Shown: piece by piece, positions 26,195 to 35,989 of the stretch
Position numbering within the stretch: position 1 is the stretch's first letter
Layout: every line of letters starts with the position of its first letter
NCBI RefSeq assembly: GCF_946482605.1
Contig: NZ_CAMLSE010000040.1
Coordinates: forward strand, 10,666 to 74,665
Direction: 5' to 3'
DNA: 64,000 nucleotides
Source: an uncultured Dyadobacter sp.
GTDB lineage: Bacteria > Bacteroidota > Bacteroidia > Cytophagales > Spirosomataceae
Translations under genes and position numbers: made by a program
Notes under the pieces: generated by a model
The model's input: the letters and a program-made list of their open reading frames with translations, nothing else
The model's database searches: none
What the model was told of the DNA's origin: nothing

Positions 26195-27685
26195 CTATCG
26201 GCTGTTTTGTGCTATACCTGACAATGAAGCGGATTGTGGGATCTGAAGTATCCTGCGCGGGTCGCCTGCGGGTACTGAGATAACCGCCCCGCCCTTAGTC
26301 GTATGCGTGACAGGAATGTTATAGCGCTGCATGTCAAACCAACGCATACCTTCCTGTACAAATTCTACCCTTTTGAAAGCCAGTACAGTATTGACAATTC
26401 CATTTCGCAATGTGCCTCCAAAATACCGGTTGATGCTGTTTGCAGTCACTACATCGGTGGCCGCATTGTAGTCGCTCACGCGTTTGCTCACGAATACGTT
26501 CAGGTCTGCCAGGCAGGCCGCCGTATTGTTAAGAAAAGCATTCGCTTCTATTCGGTTGAATAATACTTCTTCCGCCGTAAAAGCCGGCAACATCACGTAA
26601 GGCAAGCCGATCTCCGCATTCACCGACTCGCGGACAAAGTACTCATTCAGTTTCGGGATCAGGTAGTTGTTATCCCCTTGCGTGTAAAGCGGATAGTCCC
26701 AGCTCGCATTTCCCGCGATAATGCCTTCGCTGGCGGAAATTTCCTGCCATTTGGCGTAGTTCATTCCGTACCGGTAAGTGGCCACATAACGTCCGTATGT
26801 CGAAGAGGTTTCGATCAACAGCAGGTTGGCGCTTTGCGAGGCTCGTGAATAAGTATTGTACAACTCCGCTGGCGACAGGCTGGAATAAGTGGTGTTCCAT
26901 GGTCTCAGATTTTCCGCGAAGTTCCCACTGGGAAAAACCTCATTGGCGTATTGTACAACTTTTTGGTAATCCTTTTTGACGAGGTAGAATCGGCTGGCGA
27001 ATGCGTTGGCAGCGGCGCGATTAAAATGATATTTGGGAATGGTGTATGACCCGTCGCTAATCAGGGGGAGGCCTTCCAGGAGGTCTTTTTCAATCATCTG
27101 ATACACAAAGGCGACCGTCTTCCGTTCGTATTTCTTGATCACAACATCTTCCGGTTCGGTCACGTACGGGATACCCGGGTCGGTGTTGGGTTGTTGCGGA
27201 TCGAAGAATTTGCAATAATAATTGACCAGCATAAAGTGCGCGTAGGCCCTTGCCAGCAAAGCTTCCCCTTTCTGCGCCGTGTACTCGTCCGGATCGGCTA
27301 CTTTGCTGATGATATCCAATGCCTCGTTGGCCACCGACACCGCCCGGTAGCATTCCGCCCAGTACTGATCAGGGGAATCCTGTTGGTCCACCGTAGCTTC
27401 CACCACCTCAAAAAGGAATGAACCACGGTTGGTCCGGTCGTCCGTTCCGGTTCCTTTGTCGGCTACATTGTCGCTCATGCTCTCCGCAAACACGAGGTAG
27501 TTACCTTGCGGATAGGCCGTCGTCAGTAACTGAGAAACCTTTTTGGGCGTGTTAATGACCGCCCGCGTGCTGTCCGGCTCTTTGGAGAGGAAGTCCTCAC
27601 AACCGGCCAGGGAAAGGACCGGTACGATCAGCAATATCTTCTTTAAAGTCTTGATGCCCATATCTGAAAAAAATATCTTCCTCAC
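26195..27685 (-). CDS. SusD/RagB-family surface lipoprotein
   Basis: The substrate-binding lid of the SusC channel, anchored to the outer leaflet. The lipobox ends at C29 (SLAGCEDFL), and two starts are possible: ATG 27685 or ATG 27661 (MGIKTLKKIL); the second gives a more typical signal peptide. Tetratricopeptide-like helices (EALLARAYAHFMLVNYY, FNRAAANAFASRFYLVKKDY) and the C-terminal QEGMRWFDMQRYNIPV segment mark the family. It follows SusC after one base. The ligand is unknown. Confidence 0.95.
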   Translation of the reverse strand: MRKIFFSDMGIKTLKKILLIVPVLSLAGCEDFLSKEPDSTRAVINTPKKVSQLLTTAYPQGNYLVFAESMSDNVADKGTGTDDRTNRGSFLFEVVEATVDQQDSPDQYWAECYRAVSVANEALDIISKVADPDEYTAQKGEALLARAYAHFMLVNYYCKFFDPQQPNTDPGIPYVTEPEDVVIKKYERKTVAFVYQMIEKDLLEGLPLISDGSYTIPKYHFNRAAANAFASRFYLVKKDYQKVVQYANEVFPSGNFAENLRPWNTTYSSLSPAELYNTYSRASQSANLLLIETSSTYGRYVATYRYGMNYAKWQEISASEGIIAGNASWDYPLYTQGDNNYLIPKLNEYFVRESVNAEIGLPYVMLPAFTAEEVLFNRIEANAFLNNTAACLADLNVFVSKRVSDYNAATDVVTANSINRYFGGTLRNGIVNTVLAFKRVEFVQEGMRWFDMQRYNIPVTHTTKGGAVISVPAGDPRRILQIPQSASLSGIAQNSR

Positions 27686-27686
27686 C

Positions 27687-30600
27687 TTACAATGTCAATT
27701 TCAATGCAACCGTAAACTGCTTTTGGATCGGCTGCGCCACACCACCGGAATTAAAGAACTCCGGATCCTGCCCTTTCAACTTTTTGTCTGAATAAATCAG
27801 CCATGGGTTAATGGATGAGACCTGTATGCTTGCAGCCTTGAACCCATATCTTGCAATAACCGGCAACGGTAATTTATAGGACAGCGATACAGATTTCAAG
27901 CGAATAAAATCTCCCTTGGCAACACGTTCCGTCGAATAGTTATAAATGTTGTATGGATAGGTACCGGTCAGATATTGCAGCCACAGCTGATCACTTATCT
28001 GGGGAGTAGCCGGGAATTTCTCGTCCCCTGGGATAACCCACCTGTCCAGGAATTCCTTCGGCATGGCGTCCAGGTCACTGAACGTACCTCGGAACGATGG
28101 GTTCAGGCGGATCTTATTTCCTGCCTGGTATGTAAAAAACACGTTCAGGGCCAATCCTTTGTAGGTAAGTGTATTGTTAAAACCGCCGGTAAAAGGTGGG
28201 TCCACAGGTCCTTCATATTTCAGGTACTTAATGTTTTGATCCTGCAAATACACATCGGAAGTCGTTTCTCCATTCTCATTTATAAAAATGGGTACGCCAT
28301 TGACCGGATTGAGTGCTTCATAATCGATCGAAAACAGGCTGCGTACCGGCTTGCCCTGAATGTTGGCTCCCTCCGCTTTCACCAGGTCGAATATGCCCGG
28401 GCTATTATCTACGTTCGTAATGAGTGTACGCGCATATCCGAATGTAATGCGTGAACGGAAATCCCAGTCCCTGTTCTTGAACAACACGCCATCCACGGAA
28501 AAATCGACCCCGTGCGACTCCATGTCGGCGTAGTTCGCAATTTTGTAAATCTGTCCGCCTATACCCGACGTCTTGATCTGGTCTATCAGGTCAAAGCTGT
28601 TACGGATGTAGCCGTCCAGTGTGAAGTTGATCCGGTTGGCGAAAAGCCCCACATCCAGCCCTACGTTTCCGCTGTACAGTTTCTCCCAGGTTAGCTCGGT
28701 ATTCTGCAGTGATGCGAGTTGAATGGCCGATTCCTTTTCGTCGGCGTAAGGCCGGCGGGTAACGATACTTTGAAGCAACACGGCCGCATTGGTCGCAGGG
28801 CCTGTGTCGGCAGAGAGGCCATAGCTCAGGCGAAGGCGTCCCATGCTCAGCCATTTGAACCGTTTGAGAAAATTCTCCCGGTCGAAATTCCAGGATCCGG
28901 CGACGGTATAGGTAGGCAGCCAGCGTGCAATGATCGACTTACCGAAACGGTTAGATCCGTCGTAACGCACGTAGCCTGTCAGGTTGTACTTATCATCCAG
29001 CGTATATCCCAAACTACCATAGAATGCAGCGAAACGCTCATAGTCCATCCGCATTCCGTAATATTGGAAGTTGGTCTCGATAGTCTGTTTCAGGATCCGG
29101 TAGTCGACAAAAGGTGTCCCGCCCTGCTCGTACTGGAAGCCATATCCGGTATTGTTGGAGTTCTGGCGGTTGGTGAATTTGATCTCCTGGCCTACGAGAA
29201 TGTTGGCTTCATGCCGCTCCGCAAACTTCTTGTTGTAACGCAGGTTGTTTCTCACGTTGTAAAAAAGCATCTGATCTTCATTACGGTTGTAGAAACCACC
29301 ACTCGGCAACACCACGACGGGATAAGCATTCGGAACATCGGGGTCTGTGTACAAGTATTTGTTGGCCAAGGCAATCGTGGAGTTGTCCGCCGCCCTGTAC
29401 GCATTGGCCATATTGCTTTTCTCGGTGATCATGTGCTCCCGTCCCGTCTGGATGTAGCGCAAAGCACCCAGGAAGTCGTAGGTGAGATTATCCGAGATCT
29501 TATAGGATACATTTCCCTGCAATTTGATATCTGCCAGTGTCAGACTGATCTTGTTGTTTTCCAGCTCCGAAATGATATTGAACGGGGCGAAATTCCTTCT
29601 GAAAAATTCCAGGTTGCCATTCTCGTCGTAGGGAGTCAGCGTCCTGCTGGTATTCAATGCGTAGCTGAACGGGTTGATGTCGAAATCCCTGTCGTACTTA
29701 CCTTCCACAGGGTTACTCCTTCTGCTCAGCGAGCCTGGGGCTTGTTGTCTTCTTACTGACGCCAGCGTAGTTAGTCCGATTGTAAGCTTGTCCGAGAGCT
29801 GGTAGGTGTTGTTAAAATTCAATGTGTAGCGTTTGACTTTATCCGCAATCGTCCAGCCGTTATCGTCCAGGTAACTTACCGAAGCGTAAGAACTGGATTT
29901 GTCTGTACCGAAAGATACACTCAGGGAGTGCTCATGGATAAAGTTCTGTTTGAAAAGCACGTCAAACCAGTCCGTATTGGCTTTGGCATAACCAAGGAGA
30001 AAATTCCGCTTTGCTTCTGGTGTATTTTCCAGCGGGAAATTGCCTTGTGCATCCCCTGTCATGAGGTTGTACATTTTGCCGTAAACCCCATAATCCGGTT
30101 TGGAGAGAACACTTGAGGTGAGGTATCCTTCCCGTTCCAGCTGCCCCAGCACCGACATTTGCTGAGCTGAATTCATAATGTTGAAATTGCGGTACGAAGG
30201 CACCAGCTGAGTACTGAAGTTACCTGAATAGGTGATCACGGGCTTCCCGCTCTTTCCTTTTTTGGTCGTGATCACGATCACCCCGTTCATGGCCCGGGCT
30301 CCGTACAATGCAGCAGCAGCAGCATCTTTCAAAATATCGAACGTCTCAATGTCATTCGGGTTAAGTCCCGCCACAGCCGATCCGAGCAATGTCGTGGGAT
30401 CACCGCTGGAAAGCTGATCGTTGGAAATGTTCACAATATCCTCCTGAACTACGCCATCGATTACCCAGAGCGGCTTATTGGCCCCGTTCAGGGAGGTTGC
30501 TCCCCGTATCCTGATTTTGGGCGCTGCTCCGAAAGTTCCCGAGACATTCTGGATCGAGACCCCGGCAGCGCGTCCTTCGAGCATCCGACTCACGTCCGGC

Positions 30601-31037
30601 AGCCCGTCGATCTTGACATCATCCGTTTTCAGCGTTACCGCCGACCCCGTAAATTTGTCCTTATTAATTTGCTGAAAACCTGTAACGACCACATCCTGCA
30701 ATCCAACGGCATCCTCCACCAGTTCGATGCTGAGGCTGCGGGCTGCTTTCACTTCCTTGGGCAAAAAACCGATCATCGTAATGACGAGCGTCGCATTGTC
30801 GTTCACCCCCTGCAACACAAACTCGCCCTTCTCATTGGTGACCGTCCCTTTTTGGAGCCCTTTGACCCTGACAGTAGAACCGATCAGCGGTTCCCCGGTA
30901 CTGCTTTTGACCACACCTTTGATATCGATATCAGCGGCCGACGCAAAGGAAGGGAAAGGAGGAACGGACAGAAAGATGACACCCAGGAACAACACAATCA
31001 GCCGACTCAGGCCACTGATCCGATAGAAAAGATTCAT
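27687..31037 (-). CDS. SusC/RagA TonB-linked outer-membrane protein
   Basis: The large TonB-dependent channel of the locus, 1116 aa. Signal peptide (1-34), carboxypeptidase-regulatory-like beta domain (about 37-115, GVVKSSTGEPLIGSTVRVKG), a TonB-contact segment (LQDVVVTGFQ), plug with the SusC signature (RIRGATSLNGANKPLWVIDG, DILKDAAAAALYGARAMNG), then the barrel. No N-terminal STN domain was seen, so an anti-sigma/ECF relay through this receptor is unlikely. It is first in the operon with SusD, the zinc hydrolase and DUF4302. The 285-bp upstream spacer has no clear promoter or regulator gene. The peptidase partner suggests a peptide or protein substrate and not a glycan. Confidence 0.97.
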   Translation of the reverse strand: MNLFYRISGLSRLIVLFLGVIFLSVPPFPSFASAADIDIKGVVKSSTGEPLIGSTVRVKGLQKGTVTNEKGEFVLQGVNDNATLVITMIGFLPKEVKAARSLSIELVEDAVGLQDVVVTGFQQINKDKFTGSAVTLKTDDVKIDGLPDVSRMLEGRAAGVSIQNVSGTFGAAPKIRIRGATSLNGANKPLWVIDGVVQEDIVNISNDQLSSGDPTTLLGSAVAGLNPNDIETFDILKDAAAAALYGARAMNGVIVITTKKGKSGKPVITYSGNFSTQLVPSYRNFNIMNSAQQMSVLGQLEREGYLTSSVLSKPDYGVYGKMYNLMTGDAQGNFPLENTPEAKRNFLLGYAKANTDWFDVLFKQNFIHEHSLSVSFGTDKSSSYASVSYLDDNGWTIADKVKRYTLNFNNTYQLSDKLTIGLTTLASVRRQQAPGSLSRRSNPVEGKYDRDFDINPFSYALNTSRTLTPYDENGNLEFFRRNFAPFNIISELENNKISLTLADIKLQGNVSYKISDNLTYDFLGALRYIQTGREHMITEKSNMANAYRAADNSTIALANKYLYTDPDVPNAYPVVVLPSGGFYNRNEDQMLFYNVRNNLRYNKKFAERHEANILVGQEIKFTNRQNSNNTGYGFQYEQGGTPFVDYRILKQTIETNFQYYGMRMDYERFAAFYGSLGYTLDDKYNLTGYVRYDGSNRFGKSIIARWLPTYTVAGSWNFDRENFLKRFKWLSMGRLRLSYGLSADTGPATNAAVLLQSIVTRRPYADEKESAIQLASLQNTELTWEKLYSGNVGLDVGLFANRINFTLDGYIRNSFDLIDQIKTSGIGGQIYKIANYADMESHGVDFSVDGVLFKNRDWDFRSRITFGYARTLITNVDNSPGIFDLVKAEGANIQGKPVRSLFSIDYEALNPVNGVPIFINENGETTSDVYLQDQNIKYLKYEGPVDPPFTGGFNNTLTYKGLALNVFFTYQAGNKIRLNPSFRGTFSDLDAMPKEFLDRWVIPGDEKFPATPQISDQLWLQYLTGTYPYNIYNYSTERVAKGDFIRLKSVSLSYKLPLPVIARYGFKAASIQVSSINPWLIYSDKKLKGQDPEFFNSGGVAQPIQKQFTVALKLTL

Positions 31038-31302
31038 ATAAATAAGTATAAGTCTGAACCCAAATAACTGCCCGTCCGCCCAAAGCGGCTTTAAAATTTA
31101 ACAAATTCAATAATACGTATTATCGCAGTAAAAGCGAAAACATTCGAGTGCATGCGGTGACAAAATTTATCACTTACTGATCTCGCAAAAACAAAAGAAT
31201 ATATTCAATACGCGCGGGGTGCCGGTACTGTGGAGAGGGTGCGGCACAATTTTAACAAATTATCTATCAAAAAACAGCCCGCAGTCACATTTTATTGTTT
31301 CA

Positions 31303-31324
31303 AAAAGGCGAATTCGGCCCTTTT
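31303..31324 (-). terminator. Candidate terminator of the siroheme-synthase-domain gene
   Basis: A stem of about 7 bp with one bulge (31303-31309 with 31317-31324) around GAATTCG-type loop bases, followed on the minus strand by a short T-run. It overlaps the stop codon region of the gene ending at 31323. Confidence 0.4.
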
Positions 31325-31910
31325 AGGAAGCATCTTTTTTCTTTTCGGTCAAAACCGAGGTGATCCGGTTTAATTCGTCGACTTTGAATGCGAAATCACC
31401 TTTCAACATCTCACGCACCGCACGCAGCTGCTCCATGGCCGTTTCCAGGTTATCGGGTAGCGCTTCACCAAGAACCTCTTTCAGTCGTTTGGCAAGCGTC
31501 GGCGACATCCCGTTCGTGGAAATAGCCACTTTGAGGTTCCCTTTCCGAACTACCGATGACAGGTAAAAATCGCATAGATCGGGGGTATCGGCCACATTGA
31601 CAAGCAGATGCCGGGCCCGGGCAGTTTCCGAAATCCGTCTGTTCTCTTCCTTGTCATTAGTTGCCGCAATCACCAGGTCTTTTTCAAAGAGATCATCCTC
31701 GTCAAACCTACGCACAATTAGATTTATTCGTGAATTGCTCTCCGCGAGCGCATGGATTTCCTTCCTGATTTCGGGTGCCACCAGCGTAATGCGTGCCAGG
31801 GGTGAATTATCCAGGACAGCGGTGATTTTTTCCAAACCTACATAGCCTCCGCCCACAATGAGCGTGTGCAGGTTTTCAAGTTTCAGAAATATGGGAAAGA
31901 GATTGTTCAT
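31323..31910 (-). CDS. Precorrin-2 dehydrogenase / sirohydrochlorin ferrochelatase (CysG N-terminal / Met8 type)
   Basis: Last steps of siroheme synthesis: NAD-dependent oxidation of precorrin-2 and iron insertion. It is 195 aa with the NAD motif LIVGGGYVGLEKITAVL (18-34), the FDEDDLFEKDLVIAATND segment, and the VADTPDLCDFYLSSVVRKGNLKVAISTNG stretch that holds the catalytic Asp. It lacks the SAM uroporphyrinogen methyltransferase domain of CysG, which must be encoded elsewhere. Siroheme serves sulfite and nitrite reductases; none is adjacent. Confidence 0.9.
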   Translation of the reverse strand: MNNLFPIFLKLENLHTLIVGGGYVGLEKITAVLDNSPLARITLVAPEIRKEIHALAESNSRINLIVRRFDEDDLFEKDLVIAATNDKEENRRISETARARHLLVNVADTPDLCDFYLSSVVRKGNLKVAISTNGMSPTLAKRLKEVLGEALPDNLETAMEQLRAVREMLKGDFAFKVDELNRITSVLTEKKKDAS

Positions 31911-32007
31911 TGATCAAATTTACATAATTAACCCATTCAATCCTCCGGGGCCTGTCGTCTTTATAACTATTCCAACATTACGTTTTTAGTATCTGCTTCT
32001 TTCCCCG

Positions 32008-32015
32008 TACCTTTG
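32008..32015 (+). promoter_or_regulatory. -7 box abutting the ABC-F start (possible leaderless mRNA)
   Basis: TACCTTTG is a perfect TAnnTTTG element and ends 4 bases before the ATG at 32020. The -33 part is only a T-rich stretch (31983-31987). With the usual spacing, transcription would begin at or next to the A of the ATG. Confidence 0.55.
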
Positions 32016-32019
32016 CGCC

Positions 32020-33972
32020 ATGATCGCGATTACCAACCTCAGCTACTTCCTGGGCGACCGTGCATTGTACGACAGCGCCTCCCTACATATTAAACCAAAA
32101 CAAAAGATCGGACTCATCGGGCTAAATGGTACCGGTAAGTCGACCTTGTTGCGTATGATCAACGGAGAATTTCAGCCCGACGGCGGAAATATCTCCAAAG
32201 CCGGCGATTGTACCATCGGGTTCCTCAACCAGGATCTGCTTTCCTATCAAAGTGACGATTCCATTCTGTCGGTGGCCATGCAGGCTTTCGAAAGGCAAAA
32301 TCTGTTGCAGGTTCAGATGGACAAGATCCTGCACGACATGGAGCATAACTATACGGATGCGCTCGTGGACAAGCTCGCGCGTGTACAGGAAGAGTTTGAA
32401 GCATTAGACGGATACACGGTTCAATCCAAAGCGGAAGCCATTCTGGAAGGTCTGGGTTTTGTAACGGACGATCTGCACCGGCCTTTGAGGCTATTTTCCG
32501 GAGGGTGGCGGATGCGTGTAATGCTGGCCAAGCTGCTTTTGCAGAAACCGTCGCTGCTGATGCTCGATGAGCCTACCAACCACCTGGACCTTCCGTCCAT
32601 TCAATGGGTGGAAAAATATGTACAAAGCTACGAAGGTGCGGTGATCGTGGTGTCCCACGACCGCCAGTTCCTGGATAATACCATTGATACAACGGTAGAA
32701 GTTTCGGGCGGAAAGCTCAATTACTACGCCGGAAATTACTCCTATTACCTGGAAGAGAAATCGCTTCGCAACGACATTCAACGCGGGGCGTATGAAAACC
32801 AGCAAGCCAAAATCCGGCAGACCGAACGTTTTATCGAGCGGTTCAAGGCTAAGGCCACCAAATCACGCCAGGTACAAAGCAGGGTGAAGGCTTTGGATCG
32901 AATGGAGGTCGTGGATCAGGTCTTGGACGAGAATGCAAAAGTGCATTTCCGCTTCCAATTTACCACCCAACCCGGTCGGCATGTGTTTCAACTCGAAGAT
33001 GCTTCCAAGGCTTACGGTGAAAAAGTCATTCTGGACAGCACCAATATCAGCATGGAGCGGGGCGACAAGATTGCGCTCATCGGGGCCAACGGTCGCGGTA
33101 AATCGACGGTATTGCGTGTCGTAGCGGGGACAGAGCCCATCGAAGGCAAAAGAAGGCTCGGACACAACGTATCGTTCACATTCTACGCCCAGCACCAGCT
33201 CGAATCCCTGAACATTCAGCATAACCTGATCGAAGAATTGAAATATGCCAACCCTACCAAAACGGAAACCGAACTGAGGACTGTGCTCGGTTGCTTTCTT
33301 TTCACGGGGGACGATGTATTTAAAAAAATCAAGGTGCTTTCGGGAGGTGAAAAGTCGCGGGTCGCATTGGCGAAAGTGTTGCTTTCACAGGCCAACTTCC
33401 TGCTGCTCGATGAGCCGACGAACCACCTGGACATGCAATCGGTAAACATCCTGATCCAGGCATTACAGCAATACGAAGGCAGCTACATCGTGGTTTCACA
33501 CGACCGGTATTTCGTCGAAAACATCGCGAATAAGATCTGGTACATCGAAGATCATGAGATCAAGGAATATCCCGGAACTTATGAAGAATACGAAATCTGG
33601 GTGGAGGAAAGAGGCTTGCAGTCGGCTGTGAGTGATAAAGCGGTCGTCAGCAGCGCACCGCCGCAAAAGAATGCACAGCCTGCAAACAATGCGAATTCCG
33701 GGAAGAACAATGGCAAAGTTACATCTAACGAAGATGCCCAAAAGCTCAAAAAAGCCCGGAAACTGATCGAAGAACTGGAAGATACGATCAACAACCTGGA
33801 AATCAGGAAGACAGAAACGGAAGGCAAACTGGCCGATCCCAAAATATATAACGATTCGGTTGCATTGGCCGAAATGAACCGCTTTTATGCCGACGTCAAG
33901 CAAAAACTCGAGCAAAGGACGGAAGACTGGGAAAATTTGATGCTGGAAGTGGAAGAGCTTTCAGGAAAATAA
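32020..33972 (+). CDS. ABC-F family ATPase
   Basis: A cytosolic ribosome-associated ATPase with two ABC domains and no membrane part, 650 aa. Domain 1: Walker A GLNGTGKST (36-44), signature LFSGGWRMRV, Walker B LLMLDEPTNHLD. Domain 2: GANGRGKST, LSGGEKSRVAL, LLLDEPTNHLD. The linker between them carries the basic helical arm, and a C-terminal extension (about 545-650) is low-complexity then coiled coil, as in Uup/YheS-type members. Family roles are ribosome stall rescue or antibiotic target protection; housekeeping is more likely here. A terminator follows. Confidence 0.95.
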   Translation: MIAITNLSYFLGDRALYDSASLHIKPKQKIGLIGLNGTGKSTLLRMINGEFQPDGGNISKAGDCTIGFLNQDLLSYQSDDSILSVAMQAFERQNLLQVQMDKILHDMEHNYTDALVDKLARVQEEFEALDGYTVQSKAEAILEGLGFVTDDLHRPLRLFSGGWRMRVMLAKLLLQKPSLLMLDEPTNHLDLPSIQWVEKYVQSYEGAVIVVSHDRQFLDNTIDTTVEVSGGKLNYYAGNYSYYLEEKSLRNDIQRGAYENQQAKIRQTERFIERFKAKATKSRQVQSRVKALDRMEVVDQVLDENAKVHFRFQFTTQPGRHVFQLEDASKAYGEKVILDSTNISMERGDKIALIGANGRGKSTVLRVVAGTEPIEGKRRLGHNVSFTFYAQHQLESLNIQHNLIEELKYANPTKTETELRTVLGCFLFTGDDVFKKIKVLSGGEKSRVALAKVLLSQANFLLLDEPTNHLDMQSVNILIQALQQYEGSYIVVSHDRYFVENIANKIWYIEDHEIKEYPGTYEEYEIWVEERGLQSAVSDKAVVSSAPPQKNAQPANNANSGKNNGKVTSNEDAQKLKKARKLIEELEDTINNLEIRKTETEGKLADPKIYNDSVALAEMNRFYADVKQKLEQRTEDWENLMLEVEELSGK

Positions 33973-33983
33973 TCAGAATTTGG

Positions 33984-34008
33984 AAGGGAGCTGAATGGCT
34001 CCCTTTTT
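33984..34008. terminator. Terminator after the ABC-F gene
   Basis: An 8-bp perfect stem (33984-33991 with 33998-34005), 6-nt loop and five Ts. It lies between convergent genes; the Uma2 gene ends 3 bases further on. Confidence 0.85.
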
Positions 34009-34010
34009 AA

Positions 34011-34598
34011 TTAACCTTCTCGAATTAATCCTTCGGTTTGCCCGTAAATATCGGCCATTCTTATTGAGAAGCCGATACGCCCAATTTCGATACTTCCTTC
34101 GATCTCGTAGGCTGTGGAAGCAAGATACCAGACGTCATCCTCGCCTTTCCTGTAAACATCGGCACCAATCTTCTGCGAATCGATCAAAACGTACTCCATG
34201 AGCGTTTTTATGCTGCGGTACAAATGAAATTTCTCCCCCCTGTCATACGCAACCGTACTCGGCGAAAGCACCTCAAAAATTACAGACGGATTCAATAGTG
34301 TGTCAGACTTTTGATCGAGGAATTCAAGTTTGCCGCATGCTATCAATAGATCCGGATAAGTGTATAAAGTATTTTCAGGAATATGTATACGCATGTCTCG
34401 GGAAAAGCTCTGACACGATTTCCCACGTAGTGCTATGTAAATTTCTCCTGCTAGATTTTCGGTAATCCGGTTATGATTTCGCCCAGCTCCCGCCATCGCG
34501 AAAATCTCCCCCCGATAGTACTCGTTCTTGTACTCCGCTTCGCGTTCCAATTCCAGATATTCCTGTTCTGAATACATCTTGATCGCCTGAGCTGTCAT
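34011..34598 (-). CDS. Uma2-family PD-(D/E)XK nuclease-like protein
   Basis: A Uma2/DUF820 protein, 195 aa, a fold of the restriction-endonuclease superfamily. EYLELEREAEYKNEYYRGEIFAMAGAG and HNRITENLAGEIYIAL are the usual N-terminal features. The catalytic-type set is TYPDLLIACG (Asp), VIFEVLSPSTVAYDRGEKF (Glu) and the Lys in GEKFHLY. No nuclease activity is established for most members, and they occur in many copies in cyanobacteria and Cytophagales. It is single, with no toxin-like partner. A TATTTTTG box (34609-34616, minus) may be its -7 element. Confidence 0.88.
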   Translation of the reverse strand: MTAQAIKMYSEQEYLELEREAEYKNEYYRGEIFAMAGAGRNHNRITENLAGEIYIALRGKSCQSFSRDMRIHIPENTLYTYPDLLIACGKLEFLDQKSDTLLNPSVIFEVLSPSTVAYDRGEKFHLYRSIKTLMEYVLIDSQKIGADVYRKGEDDVWYLASTAYEIEGSIEIGRIGFSIRMADIYGQTEGLIREG

Positions 34599-34693
34599 GG
34601 TTTCTAATCAAAAATAGTTAATTATGTTCAAATCACATTTTGTTAACTATACGTACCTTACATTAAAAAGTAACGTTACATCCTTAAATTTCC

Positions 34694-35977
34694 ATGATGC
34701 GTTTAGTACTTCTGATAAGCCTGTTTCTGTGTTATTCACTTGCCCACGCGCAGCCGCAGGGTCTTCGTCTGGAAGACTATATCTATAATGAAAAAATTAA
34801 AACGGTACTGCTTTATCCGGCCATTGACGAGCCTGATAATCCAAGACGACTCCTTACACCGGCGATCAGCCCGCTAAATAGTCCTGCGCCTCTGGTACTG
34901 GAATTCGACGATCTTTCCGGCCAGGCCGACGGCTTTCGGGCAAAAATCATTCATTGCAATGCCGATTGGACCAAGTCCAATCTGAACGACATTGAATTCA
35001 CCTACGAATTCAACGAATATCCCATCAATACTTACGACCAGTCATTCAGCACCAAAGTCCCGTATTTCCACTACCGGCTTGAACTTCCCAAATTGAAATT
35101 GCCCGGCAATTACGTCATCTATGTTTATTCCGACCGCGACCGCAAGCTCATGTTCAGCCGGCGGTTCATGCATTATCAGCCGCGTGTGAACATTACCGCG
35201 CAGGCACGTTTTTCTCAGGGTATCCAACAGCAGTTTTCCGATCAGCAGATCGATTTCTCTGTGGATTACAAGGGTTATCAGTTAAATGCGCCGCAATCTG
35301 ACCTGAAAGTGGTGCTGCGTAAAAATTTCCGCTGGGACCAGACAAAATCCGGTTTCAAACCCACCAATGTCCGTCCCTTTGACCAGATACTGGAATACAC
35401 CTTTTTCGACCTGGAAAATACATTCCCTGGCGGTAACGAATTCAGGTATTTTGACAGCCGATCGCTGACAGGACGCGGGTATGGCATTACAGAAATAGAA
35501 CGGTCCGATGATTTTACGAAACTGTTTCTCTTTCCCGACAAGTCCAGGGCTAACGGCGCATATATCCAGATAGATGATTTCAATGGCCAGTATATCGTGG
35601 ATCAGCGTGAGTCCGGCCGTGGCAGCGTCGAAGCGGATTATACACCCGTACTTTTTACACTCAAGACCGAGGAAGACCCGGACGCCGTATATTATGTCAA
35701 TGGGGCATTTAACCTATGGCAGCTTACCGACCGGAATAAAATGACTTACAATCCGGACACGAAAGCTTATGAAGTGGAGATAGTTGTTAAGCAAGGAGTT
35801 ATCAATTACGACTATACCGTCGTCAAAGGTAACCAGAAACCTGATGAGTCTTATGTGGAAGGGAATTATGCTACTACTGAAAATGACTACGACATATTGA
35901 TCTATCATCGCCCACCGGCCAGCCGGGCCGACCTTCTCATCGGTTACCGTACCGTAGAATGGAATCGGCGGCGTTAA
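34694..35977 (+). CDS. T9SS plug-like protein (DUF5103)
   Basis: A secreted protein of 427 aa; the signal peptide ends at about 19 (SLAHAQ). It matches the DUF5103 family, now linked to the Plug protein that blocks one side of the SprA translocon in the type IX secretion system. Visible family marks are the N-terminal beta domain (LRLEDYIYNEKIKTVLLYP) and the YTYEFNEYPINTYD, GYRTVEWNRRR-type ends. Two ATGs (34694 and 34697) are possible; a near-consensus TAAATTTC box (34685-34692) lies directly before them. The next gene follows after 12 bases. Confidence 0.88.
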   Translation: MMRLVLLISLFLCYSLAHAQPQGLRLEDYIYNEKIKTVLLYPAIDEPDNPRRLLTPAISPLNSPAPLVLEFDDLSGQADGFRAKIIHCNADWTKSNLNDIEFTYEFNEYPINTYDQSFSTKVPYFHYRLELPKLKLPGNYVIYVYSDRDRKLMFSRRFMHYQPRVNITAQARFSQGIQQQFSDQQIDFSVDYKGYQLNAPQSDLKVVLRKNFRWDQTKSGFKPTNVRPFDQILEYTFFDLENTFPGGNEFRYFDSRSLTGRGYGITEIERSDDFTKLFLFPDKSRANGAYIQIDDFNGQYIVDQRESGRGSVEADYTPVLFTLKTEEDPDAVYYVNGAFNLWQLTDRNKMTYNPDTKAYEVEIVVKQGVINYDYTVVKGNQKPDESYVEGNYATTENDYDILIYHRPPASRADLLIGYRTVEWNRRR

Positions 35978-35989
35978 ACACTCAACGTA

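Noticed and set aside
28719..29759. Long plus-strand frame of 346 codons opposite the SusC gene
   Set aside because: It is antisense to the conserved barrel of SusC and has no family features; GC-rich codons on the real strand leave the opposite frame open.
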